This document shows positions 45,801 to 56,729 of a DNA stretch of 64,000 nt, piece after piece. Every line of letters starts with the position of its first letter. Position 1 is the first letter of the stretch. Made by a program: the position numbers and the translations under genes. Below the pieces are notes generated by a model. The model did no database searches. It worked only from the letters and a program-made list of their open reading frames with translations, and was not told where the DNA came from. This DNA is from Plenodomus lindquistii. Its lineage: Eukaryota > Ascomycota > Dothideomycetes > Pleosporales > Leptosphaeriaceae. The stretch spans positions 1,302,001 to 1,366,000 of the forward strand of contig JANUWI010000002.1 in NCBI GenBank assembly GCA_025504975.1. The letters run 5' to 3'.

Positions 45801-47480
45801 ATGTCCGTCGCGGCCCTATCCAAGTCGCTACCCAAGCCAAAGTATACCGGCGAGGAGGAAGAGCTCACCCAAAGCACGCGCGTGCTGAGCACAGAGCAGT
45901 TCGAGTCGCAGGTCACCAGAAGACAGAATGGCCCACCCGCGTACGGTAGCCGACAGAACTGGCGACCACGCGCCGCCGAAGACTTTGCTGATGGCGGCGC
46001 GTTTCCAGAGGTCCACGTTGCGCAGTACCCGTTAGACATGGGGAGGAAAGGCACGCCGTCCACATCCAACGCCCTCGTCAGGAGGGTCGACAGTGAGGGC
46101 AAGACCAAGTACGATGAGATCGCGAGACGTGGACACAGCGATTCGAGGATCGTACAGGCGAGCTTCAAGGACCTGATCCCTCTGCGACAGCAAGCGGATG
46201 CCGGCGAGCTGGACTTGTCGCGTCCCAGCCAGGAGGTTGTGCAGGCCACCAAGGAGCGCACAGAGCAGGCCCTTATGGCGCTGGTAGCAGGCCAGAATGC
46301 CGCACAGAAGCCAAAGAACGTCCAGGGCCGCAAAGACGATGAGCCGACCTTCGTACGGTACACACCGACCGCGCAAATGGGCGAGGCCCAGGGAAAGACC
46401 CGCATTTTCAAGATTCAACAGCGCCAAATTGACCCTCTTGAGCCCCCAAAGTTCAAGCACAAGCGCATTCCTCGCGGCCCGCCGTCGCCTCCCCCGCCCG
46501 TCCTCCACTCGCCGCCGCGCAAGCTCACCGCCGAAGACCAGGAGATGTGGAAGATACCCCCACCAATCAGTAACTGGAAGAATCCCAAGGGTTATACCGT
46601 GCCACTGGATAAGCGTCTGGCAGCCGATGGTCGAGGGCTCCAAGACATTACCATCAACGACAAGTTCGCGCAATTTGGCGAGGCTCTCCAAGCCGCCGAT
46701 CGTCATGCCCGCGAGGAAGTTAAGCAGCGTGCGATAATGCAGCAAAGGTTGGCTGAGAAGGAGAAGCTACAAAAGGAGGAACATCTTCGCAATTTGGCCA
46801 AGCAAGCACGAGAGGAGCGCGCAAATGTCTCCCGCCGACGTTCGCAGAGCGACTCTGAGACTGATTCTGAGGAGGAAGCTGTACGTAAGCGACAGGCAGA
46901 CCGCAAAGAGCGCCGAGAGGACTGGCAGCGCGAGCTACGTCAATCAAAGATGGGCAACGAGCGCAAGATCCAGATGATGGCTCGCGAGCAGAATCGTGAC
47001 ATCTCTGAAAAGGTTGCGCTAGGTCTGGCAAAGCCAACGCAGAGTGGAGAGTCCATGTACGACTCCAGATTGTTCAATCAGTCCAGTGGGTTCAACGCTG
47101 GATTCAACGAGGACAACCATTACGACAAGCCGCTATTCGCCGCACAAGACGCGATTAGCAGCATCTACCGCCCCAGTGTGAATCAGGACGACGATGATGG
47201 AGAAGATGCGGGCCAGACATACGATCGCATTAACAAATCCAGCAAGTTCGAGGTCCTAGGCAAGGCTAAGGAAGGGTTCAAGGGCGCTGATCTACAAGAG
47301 GCTCGTGAAGGTCCAGTGCAATTCGAAAAGGACTCCGATGACCCCTTCAACATCAACCAAATGATTGATGAGGTGCGAGGAGAGAAAGGTGGTGAGAAGA
47401 CGGGTGAGAAACGATACGGTATTCAAGAGTCTGAGGGTAGGGCACATAAGCGCGCAAGGGTGGATGACGATAGTGATTGA
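45801..47480 (+). CDS. PRP45: pre-mRNA-processing protein 45 (SNW1/SKIP)
   Basis: This spliceosome component joins at activation and remains through catalysis; animal SKIP is also a transcription co-regulator. It is a single exon of 559 aa from ATG 45801 (MSVAALSKSLPKPKYTG). In-frame sequence upstream has no family resemblance and was left out. The N-terminal part has the expected YDEIARRGHSDSRIVQASF and a helical stretch. The SNW domain signature lies at about residues 255-285: PPPISNWKNPKGYTVPLDKR then LAADGRGLQD. A long charged helical region follows (EEVKQRAIMQQRLAEKEKL, ADRKERREDWQREL), and the end is acidic then basic (HKRARVDDDSD). The length is close to that of other filamentous fungal orthologues. 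It is not linked to neighbours by function. Confidence 0.96.
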   Translation: MSVAALSKSLPKPKYTGEEEELTQSTRVLSTEQFESQVTRRQNGPPAYGSRQNWRPRAAEDFADGGAFPEVHVAQYPLDMGRKGTPSTSNALVRRVDSEGKTKYDEIARRGHSDSRIVQASFKDLIPLRQQADAGELDLSRPSQEVVQATKERTEQALMALVAGQNAAQKPKNVQGRKDDEPTFVRYTPTAQMGEAQGKTRIFKIQQRQIDPLEPPKFKHKRIPRGPPSPPPPVLHSPPRKLTAEDQEMWKIPPPISNWKNPKGYTVPLDKRLAADGRGLQDITINDKFAQFGEALQAADRHAREEVKQRAIMQQRLAEKEKLQKEEHLRNLAKQAREERANVSRRRSQSDSETDSEEEAVRKRQADRKERREDWQRELRQSKMGNERKIQMMAREQNRDISEKVALGLAKPTQSGESMYDSRLFNQSSGFNAGFNEDNHYDKPLFAAQDAISSIYRPSVNQDDDDGEDAGQTYDRINKSSKFEVLGKAKEGFKGADLQEAREGPVQFEKDSDDPFNINQMIDEVRGEKGGEKTGEKRYGIQESEGRAHKRARVDDDSD

Positions 47481-47995
47481 TCATAACCTACCGCGGATTG
47501 GCATAGCATTGGGACTTTTGGCGTTTATTGCATATCACAAATGCCCGAGCAATTTGTCTGGCAGCAAATACTTCGTTGGAAGAGTCGAATATAGGATCGT
47601 AGGAGAATATCCGCGTGCGGATGCTATGATCAAACATATGTGTTCTGGTTTTGCACCACTATTCCTTTCGCTTACACTGCAGATGGCGCTGCTTATGGCG
47701 ATGTGCTGCTTCGCCTCTGATCTCATTGGCTCAGGAGCTGGGGAACTTTAGTTTCGGATAGCGCACCTCGCCCGTCCGCAACTCCCGCAGCATCTGCACA
47801 GGAAACGGTCCATGGCCCCGCCAGTCCCACTGTGCTGGTGCAGGGGCAGTATGAGCGCCGAAGCATGGAACCATCCGACAAGCTTCCCGCACCGTATCGA
47901 GTTATAAATGAGTGATATGCTAACACCAGCTGTGTTCGTCCAAGCATTCTAGACATTCCTCTTTTCGCAGCATCTCGATTCTCACAACAGACACG
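47481..47995. other. intergenic, nothing recognised
   Basis: This is the 3' end of Prp45 and the promoter of the dioxygenase gene. Short ORFs on both strands show no domain. Confidence 0.6.
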
Positions 47996-49104
47996 ATGGT
48001 GCAACAGACAAACGGATCGCATCCTTCAGCGGTGTCAGACAGCAAGGCTCATAAATTCGACCCCAACTTCACACAAGCTGTTATCAATGCGACAGGCCCG
48101 AAAGCAACACCACGCATCAAACAGCTCACGACAAGCCTCATCCAGCATCTCCATGACTTTGCCCGGGAGAATGAACTTACAGTGGACGAATGGATGGCTG
48201 GAGTAGAATTGGTACGTAGTTACCGCATTATGGCGCACGAATAATCATTGTTCCCATTGGACCAAATGCTTCTTACTGACATATGCCAGGTAAACGCAGC
48301 AGGTCGCATGTCAGACGACAAGCGCAACGAAGGCCAACTCCTCTGCGACGTCCTTGGACTGGAATCGCTCGTCGACGAAATCACATACAAGCTCGCCTCC
48401 GACGCTGTCGATGAGCCCACTGCAACCGCAATCCTAGGCCCCTTCTATCGTCAAGATGCGCCTCAGCTACCCATGGGCGCCTGCATCGTTGCCGGACTTC
48501 CCAAAGACGTCGCAGACAAAGGCGACAGGACATGGATGCACGGCACAGTAACAGATTTCCGGACCGGCAAGCCAATTGAAGGTGCAGTCGTGGACGTCTG
48601 GCACACAGCACCAAACGGACTGTATGAGCAGCAAGACCCTGATCAGCCAGAGATGAACCTCAGGGGCAGATTTACAACGGGTAAAGATGGGAAATACGAC
48701 TTTTACTGCTTGAGGCCGGTGCCTTATCCGATTCCCTTTGACGGTCCGGCGGGTAAGGTACTGCAGGCGTTGGACAGACATCCGATGCGACCTGCGCATA
48801 TCCACTTCCTGGTACGTCGAGCAAATTCTCCAAGTACTGCTTACTGAATGCATGCTAAATTGACCGTCAGCTCAAAGCACCCGGGTACAAACCTATCGTT
48901 ACGCAGATTTTCGACCGCAAAAGCAAGTACATTGAGGACGACGCAGTCTTCGCTGTCAAAGATTCTCTCCTTGTAGACTTCAATCCCTTTGAAGGAGATC
49001 CAAAGGCGGAATTCGAGCTACCGTATGATTTCAAAATGGCTAGTTTTGAGGACGCAAAGTCGCAGCCTCTTGAGGGAGTTACAGAAGAAAGCGTGTCGTT
49101 GTAG
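47996..49104 (+). CDS. intradiol ring-cleavage dioxygenase (catechol/hydroxyquinol 1,2-dioxygenase)
   Basis: This Fe(III) enzyme splits catechol-type rings between the two hydroxyls to give muconate or maleylacetate-type products for the 3-oxoadipate route. Three exons, 47996-48211, 48290-48811 and 48871-49104, all in phase 0, give 323 aa. The introns are 78 and 59 bp. The N-terminal dimerisation helices include LTVDEWMAGVEL and MSDDKRNEGQLLCDVLGLE. The catalytic domain has GPFYRQDAP, VVDVWHTAPNGLY and RPAHIHFL. By comparison with bacterial catechol 1,2-dioxygenases the iron ligands should be Tyr184, Tyr218, His242 and His244, all present. No signal peptide, so it is an intracellular enzyme. 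Catechol versus hydroxyquinol specificity cannot be decided here. A 2-oxo-acid decarboxylase gene follows on the same strand, about 960 bp away. Confidence 0.92.
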
Positions 49105-50062
49105 CCGTTCAGGACCTCGGCTGCTTTGTTTCCTTTGGAATAGAAATGGATGCTCTCCTTTACTGCGTCTACAACTACAGTACAATACGACGCTTTATTT
49201 GCTTCCGGTTCCGACTCCGAGGATGCGCGCGTGATGCCTGTATTCCCGTAATTCCCGTGTTTCACAAGTAAATCTTGACTTTTCTAGTGGTTTGAACTCC
49301 TCTTACACACCTTGTATTGAAAAACTCCATACACACTATCTACTATAGATTGAACTCTCTACTGATCTCGAAGATTGGATAAATGTCTTTGGCCCTCCTC
49401 CAGGCTCTGGGGTGACTATATAAGGTAGCTATTTCACATCTCCAGGACAAAGCTCAAATACTGACATTTAAACTGTGAATCATTGAAGAGCTGAACTTTA
49501 CGTAAATGTCTCTAAGAGACTTTCCATTTATTTTCTCTAGCTAGAGCTTCGAAACCTGTTTTCTACTTTTCTGTTTTATTGAGGATTGCTAGCAAATGCC
49601 TGAGGCTTACGTGAAAGCGGGCATCAGAGTACACTAAGTTAGCCTCCTCGGTTCAACCGTTTGCAACCGAACCGCGGTTGATCCATTGGTACACCTTACC
49701 ATGCCTTGCACGCCCTACATCAACACTATATGATGTTTGTAGACTGAGGCTTTCCTTTAATTATTCCTACATCACCGGCAAGGGCTAAAGTGTTTTCATT
49801 GAATTAGGAAGGAGATAATTGCCTGACAAGACTATTTGATAGGTATGTTCATGTGGATGGTAGTACTGACTATCAACGTGGGTGTATTCGCGGGATAGTG
49901 ATTGGGGTAACTGGCGTGACAGAAAGCTTGATGCTGATGGTGATACAGAAGAACAAAGGCGTCTAGGATACATAAGACTTACGCGCTACCATTACAGTTC
50001 ACTCACCACACTACGCACCAAATCCATTATCTCTCGAAGCAGCTCAGAAAGAGCAAGCAACC
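49105..50062. other. intergenic, nothing recognised
   Basis: This holds the 3' region of the dioxygenase gene and the promoter of the decarboxylase gene. It is slightly AT-richer than the neighbouring genes. No ORF of interest, no RNA gene. Confidence 0.55.
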
Positions 50063-51931
50063 ATGGGCGACGCATCCTCTGATAAGATCAGCCTAGGCCA
50101 CTACATGTGGACACGCCTCCACCAAATCGGCATCGACACAATCTTCGGTGTCCCCGGCGACTTCAACCTCCAATTCCTCGACTCCATCTACCAGATTCCC
50201 GGGCTCAATCTGACATGCAACCAAAACGAGCTCAACGCCGCCTACGCCGCTGATGGCTATGCCCGCGTCAAAGGCGTACCAGGCTGCTTCGTGACCACAC
50301 ATGGTGTCGGCGAACTCAGCGCTCTGAACGGTGTCGCAGGGGCGATGTGCGAGAACGTCAAGGTCATCCATGTCGTTGGCCAGACGACACGGTTCATGCA
50401 GAATAATCACATGATGATCCATCATTCCATTGGACGTCAGCCGGATCATCAATTGTACAACAAGGCGTCTGCGGGGCTTCGTTATGCAGCGGCCGAGCTG
50501 TGGGATATCGAGACTGCGCCGGCGGAGATTGACCGAGTCATAAGAGAATGCTTTCTCAAGAGTGGGCCGGTGTACATTTTTTTGCCTCTTGATCTGAGCT
50601 CGGAGATGGTGGATGCTAAACTACTGGACACGCCGATTGACACTGAACCACACGTCGACCAAGAAGCTCAGGATGCTGCTGTGAACGCCATCATCTCAGC
50701 CTTGGCAGAAGCCAAACATCCTTCCGTCATCGTGGATGGATTGGTCCAACGATTTGGCGCGGCGAAAGAAGCCCAGCACTTCATTCGCAAACTTAACGTT
50801 CCATTGTACACCGCCAACATGGGCAAAGGCGTCATAGACGAGACAGAACCGACATATGTGGGTGTCTGGAACGGAGAAATCAGCGCTCCTGGTCTCGTTG
50901 CTGCTGCGGCACAGGCAGATCTAATCGTCACATTGGGCTATGTCCCGTGCGATTTAAATTCTGCTGGCTTCTCGCGGAAGATCGACGACATCACGTCGAT
51001 TCACATCAACCCCCACGACGTCCGCGTAAGTCCACATACCGCAACACCAAACAATCCCATACTCGAATCTCCCTAACAAACACCACAGGTAAAAGGCAAA
51101 TCCTACCCCAACACATGCATCAAATCGCTCCTCGCAGCCCTCACCCCCGCCCTCCCCACCACACCCACCCACTCCATCCCCAAACCCAAGCTCCCACCCC
51201 CGCGAACCCCCCTAGACCACTCCTCAACGCACCTAACCCAATCCTTCCTCTGGCCCTCTATCGAATCCTTCCTCCGCCCCAACGACATCCTCGTCGGCGA
51301 AACCGGCACCGCAAACTGGGGCCTCTGCGACATCAGCTTCCCGTCCTCCGTCCAACTCGTCACACAAGTCTACTACGGCAGCATCGGCTTCGCAACCGCC
51401 GCAACCCTCGGCGTCGACGTCGCACGCCGCGAACTCGAAGCCTCGGGGCATCGCGCAACCGGCCGAACAATGCTCTTCACCGGCGACGGCAGCATGGCCC
51501 TCACCATCCAAGAACTCGGCACCATGATTAAAAACCACAGCACCGCCATCGTTTTCGTCCTCAACAATTCAGGCTACACCATCGAACGTCTGATCTGGGG
51601 TGCTCGCCAGCCCTACAACGATATCGTACCGCATGATTACTCGCACTTGTTACAACTTTATTGCCATCCCTCGCCTGAGAGTAGTTTCCATCGCGCGGCT
51701 ACGAAAGAGGAACTCACGGCTGTGTTGGCCAAGAAGGAACTCAGGGAGCCAAAGTGTCTCCAGCTTGTGGAGTTGGTGCTGGATAAGTTGGATTCGAGTT
51801 GGAAGTTGACGACTGCGTTGGCGTGGAGGAGTGAGGCGCATAGGAGTTATTTGGCAAAAGAGGGGTTTGTGGATACGTATGGGGGGTGGGGGTTGGAGGG
51901 GATGGAGGGGGGGAGTATGAAGTGGAGTTGA
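50063..51931 (+). CDS. ThDP-dependent 2-oxo-acid decarboxylase (pyruvate decarboxylase family)
   Basis: This enzyme decarboxylates a 2-oxo acid to the aldehyde using thiamine diphosphate and Mg2+ in the cytosol. Two exons, 50063-51025 and 51089-51931, with a 63 bp intron (GTAAGT...ACAG), give 601 aa. Catalytic residues are in place: Asp33 in GVPGDFNL, the cofactor-activating Glu56 in NQNELNAAYAADGYAR, and the His120-His121 pair in MMIHHSIG. The ThDP motif GDGSMALTIQELG...FVLNNSGYT is complete, followed by the substrate-site Glu in GYTIERLIWG. Just after the His pair, the GNGDF segment of yeast pyruvate decarboxylase is replaced by RQPDHQLY and one residue is added, so the substrate may be another acid such as phenylpyruvate or indolepyruvate. 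The second exon opens with a Pro-rich linker (TPTHSIPKPKLPPP). Confidence 0.93.
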
Positions 51932-53285
51932 GGTGGTGGGTTGGAGAGGGAGGGGATGTGGGTGGGATATGGGTTTTGGTAAGGTAGAGGGATGGATGTG
52001 TGTGGAGGGAGAGGAGAGGGTCGGTGGTTACAGGGTTGCGGGACAGGGAATGCAAAGGTGATATACTGATATGTATTACGCAAATCATGAATTATGCAAA
52101 ACTGGATCAGATTTACAGAGGGAAGATGCGTGGGTTTCGCGTATATCACGCCGTGTAAGAGAGTAGACCACCACGCGCTTTGAAACTGAAAGAAGACTTA
52201 TGCACAAGGTGATTATATACCCGCGTTAGGTACGCTGCCGAGAGGTATATACAATACCCTATGATAGAGACGTCTTCAAACTGCGAGGCTTGCTTTGATC
52301 TCTAAGTACATTATAGCATACCATATCAACAACAACAACAACCTGACATGGAACACCCAACCATCCTCCCCACGCCTCTTCTCTCCATCACCCACTACTC
52401 TTCCAGCTTAAAGCCTTCCTTCCAAAAAGCACCCCTTCTTCAGCCATCTCACTATCCGTAATACTCGTCTTCATCATCCATACCACATCGTTCAAATTGC
52501 CTATATACACGATTTCAGGGTTCCATGCGGCCGATCAACCTAGACGTGGAAGCTACGGTTATCAGACACACGAGGGAGGGTCGATCATGGCAACTCCCAT
52601 TCATGCAGGGCAAGGCGGATACGGTATGTTAGTTTCAGGCGGTCTCTAGATACTAAATATAGTGATAGCGGCGATAATGCATGTTTACGTTGTTACTGCT
52701 ACGAAGCTGAATAGTGCAATCATCGTTTGCTTCCGTCTTGTATGCTTTTGTTTTCGTTTTGCGCTTTGTCGATTCGTTCGTCCTCCTTCAATATAGGGAA
52801 CCTACCTAGCTCGAGATTCATTTATAAAAGTGTGGGTTTAAGCTCTACATCAGCTTCTTCTTCTTCTTCTTCTTCTTCTTCTTCTTCTTCTTCTTCTTCT
52901 TCTTCTTCTTCTTCTTCTTCTTCTTCTTCTTCCATCTCATTCTCGATCAAACCAATGTTGAGCGTGAGGATCCAGACTCAGACCAGTGTCACATCGCATA
53001 AGACATCAGCGCTGTATGTTGACAACTGTGTGCTGAAGAAGAATAAGAGGGCGTGAGATATGCGGACCTTGCACACCAGAGTGCAGGCGGATACTGGGCA
53101 AGTTGTGATGAAGTGAGGATGTGCTGGGAGACGAGAGACTCTCTGGCACGCTACATTTACTCATATGATGAGAAAACTCATCCTTCGCATCTGGTATCGC
53201 TCCATCAATGTGGAGTGGTGCAGAGAGGGACGGACCTCCGCATGTGAGCGACAGGCCGAGAGTGAAGCAGTGTGAATGGACTACG
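51932..53285. other. intergenic with a long TTC array
   Basis: No gene is supported. A 109-codon ORF at 52727-53056 is mostly poly-serine read from the TTC array and is rejected as a gene. The remainder has short ORFs only. Confidence 0.55.
52854..52933. repeat. (CTT)n trinucleotide microsatellite
   Basis: About 26 perfect CTT copies (80 bp) form a pure pyrimidine strand. Such tracts can form triplex DNA and vary in length between isolates. Confidence 0.95.
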
Positions 53286-54528
53286 CTAACGACTTGTGAA
53301 GTCCTGTATAGCCTCGATAGCCTGATCTACCGTCCTATATACTTGCCGAATGGTGGATATTGACGGTATCCTCGGTGTGAGACCAACGAGTCGATTGAGC
53401 ATCTCAGCTACACCGTGACCCTTACACGCCCGGTTGAGAGCTTCGTTGGCCGCAAAGATGGCGAGACTCTGCAGCGCGGAGCCAACAGCCGGCCATTCTA
53501 TCGAACACGGGTGTCGTATGCCGTACGCTGTTTAGGGACGCCAGGTCCCATTGATCTCTAGTGGGAAAGGGTGTGTATGCGAGGGGAAGGTGTCGGAGTC
53601 GAAGGCATAGTCGAATTCAACAACCTATGTAAAGGTATCGCAGAAAGCGCTTGAAGCGCAGGCCGAAGCAGTGGCAGACGTGTCGGCAGATTTCACTGCA
53701 TCCCAAGATGGGCCGTAGTCATCGTCATCGTCGGGAAAGGACGCTGGGGAAGCGCAAAATATCTGCGGTGCCGTTGGACTTGGAGCGCGGCTGAGTTCGG
53801 AGGAGTCGAAGAGTGGTATACGTTCCTTCGGGCGTGAGGGGTTTCTATTTGTAGTCGAGGAAGTGTTTGTGTGTGGTTGCTCGTCGACGGTCAGTAGTGG
53901 AGCGAAATTTCATTGATTTAAGAGCAAGGATTGCTGTCATACTGGGAGATTTCGAAGCTGGCGTGTATTGGAAGTTCTACTGTGCGCCATTTGGGCAATG
54001 ATGTCTATGGGCGCTCTGACCAGTCTAGGACTCAATCTTTTGCTCTTTCAAAGTGTATGGGAACTCGTGCACAGAAACCTCCAGTGACTTTTGAGAAGCG
54101 ATGGAAAATCTCTACGAGTGATTGAAACAGAGCTCGACCAATTTGATCAAGTCTGTTAAAGAAGTGAGCTTGCCGTGGTAAGAGTACAGCGAGTCTGCAC
54201 CATTGGACTCCCTCGTAGCTGTCTAGTGTCATCATCAGTACTCTGCCGTCCGCGGTGAGCTTCAACCAATAGAGGATTCCAGAAACCAGTGTTGATGAGA
54301 CATGGAGTGGCGAACAATGTTCGTATGTGTTTTCTATCAGTAGTCAGCATACGCTCAGTCATCTTTCCCAACGATGTTAACGACAAGAACAGCTCATTGG
54401 GGTCTTCATGGCATCGCTTGGCCGTCGTTGATCTCTTTTTGAAACTCCAAACTCCCTCTCGGATCGCAGTAGCAACCCTTGAGTCCGACGGGCTGTAGGC
54501 TCCAGTAGCTCAGTCCCTCAATATTCAT
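53286..54528 (-). pseudogene. decayed protein-coding gene, family unknown
   Basis: Minus-strand frames here read like protein but are broken. From ATG 54528 the frame runs (MNIEGLSYWSLQPVGLKG) to an A5 run at 54440-54436. Removing one A would continue the frame in KRCHEDPNELFLSLTSLG. A further frame change near 54270 leads to LKLTADGRVLMMTLDSYEG and HFFNRLDQIGRALFQ. That frame is interrupted by TGA (54034-54032) and TAG (54007-54005) but stays coding-like until TAA at 53920. A third stretch, 53909-53286 (208 codons), has only two internal stops, TAG 53627 and TAA 53534, and ends DQAIEAIQDFTSR. The four nonsense codons all fit C-to-T changes from CAG, CAA or CGA. I recognise no domain. The breaks might in part be undetected introns, but no good splice pairs were seen. 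Confidence 0.55.
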
Positions 54529-55956
54529 CTGATCATGGATCTAGGCTTTTCGATCTCCCGTCTATACACAGGATCTCAATTACTGTACAATCGAAGCAAC
54601 TAAATGTCTGTAGCTGGGAGCTGATCAGCTAGTTCCGTTTTAAGGAAACCCTGAAGGAACGCAACGGATAACGGATAGATTGGATAGCAAATTCTGCAGT
54701 AATGACATGTATTTGATAAGAACAGAGGAATCATGACAAGCATTATCCACAATCACATCTGTGATTGTACATGATTATATTGAGCATATCGGTGGCAGCA
54801 GCATGTAACAATGAATGTTGGCCGCATTGTCTCCTGCAACGCGATTCCAAACTACCTGATACTATTGAGACTGATTCTCAATGTTTGTGGCTCATTGTAG
54901 ACGAAAGACGCAGACACATCACCTGTTCGGCGATATTCAGGGCCATGAGAGTCAAAGAAGCTCCTGACAGCGTAACTTACGCGGCGGTCTGCGGATATCT
55001 AAATTTGCAATCCTGCATGTAGTATGATAGAGATGAGAATATTCGTTAACAATAAAGTGTACTAATTACTTCACACGGCCGGAGAACGTCAGCAATGCTT
55101 AGGGTGGGGGATCATCAATGGGGAAAAAAGTATCTCGGGACCGGAGATCAGGTAGACCGTTCGTCCGTCCGGCTTTATGAAGATGGACACATGAGAAGAG
55201 AACCACGCGATCGATGATCTGATCTGTCTTTCAAGGACTGCGGCACCACCTCGGTCTCAAACGCAATGTACAGGACGGCCCGAAATCGTATTTAATTACC
55301 TCACGAAAGTTTAACCGCTAACGATATCTCGGAAACCCAGATCCTTGCCGGAGTATTCCGTGTCGAGTTCAGGAGTGCCTGGCTTAGAAAAGTTCCCGAA
55401 GTCAATCTCCCGTTCTTTCGTGCAGTAGTGTCATTCGTCAATGGAGCCGGTAAGCGCTCCGCGAGATAAAGATGATCAGCCAAGAACAGTAGCTATTGAA
55501 CCTTCCTGACAAGATTTGGGTGGTGAAGCCGCGGTCAAGTATTCCGAACATGTCATATGTATTTCCCTAATAGATGCCGCTTAGCCAAGATATAGACTGG
55601 ATAGGTGCTTGCAGCTTTGGCAATATTCTGGGCGTTGCTTACACATAGTGAAGTGACACCGTGAGCGCCTGCAATATGCGATCAAGAGATCCTAGCGACT
55701 GTGCACAACGAGAAGATCTCCGATTTCGTCGGCTTCCGCACCCTAGTAATCTTCCGAGGCCGGAATTAGGGTGCATGGAACTGTCATTTTGCTAACCGTA
55801 GGGTTAGGGTACAGCTCCAGGTCATCGCCGCGCGGGAGATAAAGAACGCGGAAGCGAATGAAACAGTTTGTCTTTCAAAGTGTAATTCAGAAGCTCCGGT
55901 TTGAACGCTCCAGATCGGGTCTCTCAACCCAGCGCCTTGAACGTTGTTGTGTCGAC
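54529..55956. other. intergenic, nothing recognised
   Basis: Only short ORFs occur, such as 54765-55022 (+) and 55483-55301 (-), without domains. Two adjacent TTAGGG-like units occur at 55799-55809; this is too short to call a telomeric relic. Confidence 0.5.
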
Positions 55957-56488
55957 TCAAGTGGGTACACTACCGCCCGTAGATAGAACGATTGCATGGA
56001 CATCGTCCTTGAGTTCTGGGATCACGGCTGAAATTTGTATCGCAAGCTGCTCTTGCAGCATTCGGTATGCGTCAACGCGTCCACTCAGCATCTGATTCAT
56101 CCTTTGCACAGTCTCCACAAACTCGCGTGTAAAGATGTCGGGATTCCTGGAGTTCTCCACATACGTCGTTACTTCCGGTGGGATGTCAATTTGCACCGAG
56201 GGCGCCGTACTGGAGAGCTTGACCAAATTTTGTACTAATGACTGGCTGCAGGGCTGTCAACTTCATTGCTTTCAGGCTCTTGGCATGTAATGCATACATC
56301 TCACGCTTCATGGCTTCTTGCGTTTTGCCTCCATGGTGATCATACGACTGTACAATAAGGTTGTAGAGATTTTGTACGATGTCTTTGAGCTGTATCTCCA
56401 CTGCGTTGATTGGCGCTGCGCTGGGATCAGTACGCTTGGTATGAATATTGGCAGGATTCGAAGTACCGTTGGAGCCTGAAGTGTTCAT
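55957..56488 (-). CDS. MED10: Mediator subunit MED10 (Nut2)
   Basis: This middle-module subunit of the Mediator complex bridges activators and RNA polymerase II. Two exons, 56488-56298 and 56245-55957, with a 52 bp intron (GTATGC...CTGCAG), give 159 aa. The N-terminal ~30 residues are Asn/Ser/Thr-rich and disordered. The MED10 domain begins with VEIQLKDIVQNLYNLIVQSY. The splice restores KREIQSLVQNLVKLS. The hallmark IPPEVTTYVENSRNPDIFTR and REFVETVQRMNQMLSGR follow, and the end is IPELKDDVHAIVLSTGG. Without splicing the frame stops 15 codons later, which supports the intron. An in-frame ATG 45 bp upstream exists, but a GTACGC...TGCAG-like stretch suggests it is leader. The gene is divergent from the PXA gene, ATGs 241 bp apart. 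Confidence 0.93.
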
Positions 56489-56729
56489 GTTGGCAGTATG
56501 TGTGATGTTGACAGTCTGCAAGCGTACTATCATTGAGTGGGGACAATAAGCTTCCTACGCCAAGCCCGGCCAATCGAAATTCCGTCCATCTCTGAGCTTA
56601 TGTCATCGTGCTTACTTCCAGCCTACATTGCCTATCCATTCAACACCAACACTTCGACTTCACTTCAGAACAGAGCACTGCCACAATTCAAAGAGATACT
56701 GCGGCATTTTAAGATGGTCAAGAGCTGCA

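Noticed and set aside
52727..53056. 109-codon poly-serine ORF
   Set aside because: It is almost wholly the translation of a CTT microsatellite, with no flanking domain or splice evidence.
54500..54580. tRNA-like TAGCTCAGT and TTCGATC stretches
   Set aside because: The ends do not pair as an acceptor stem and no anticodon arm can be drawn.
55799..55809. Two TTAGGG-like units, possible interstitial telomere sequence
   Set aside because: Two copies are expected by chance often enough in a window this size; there is no longer array around them.
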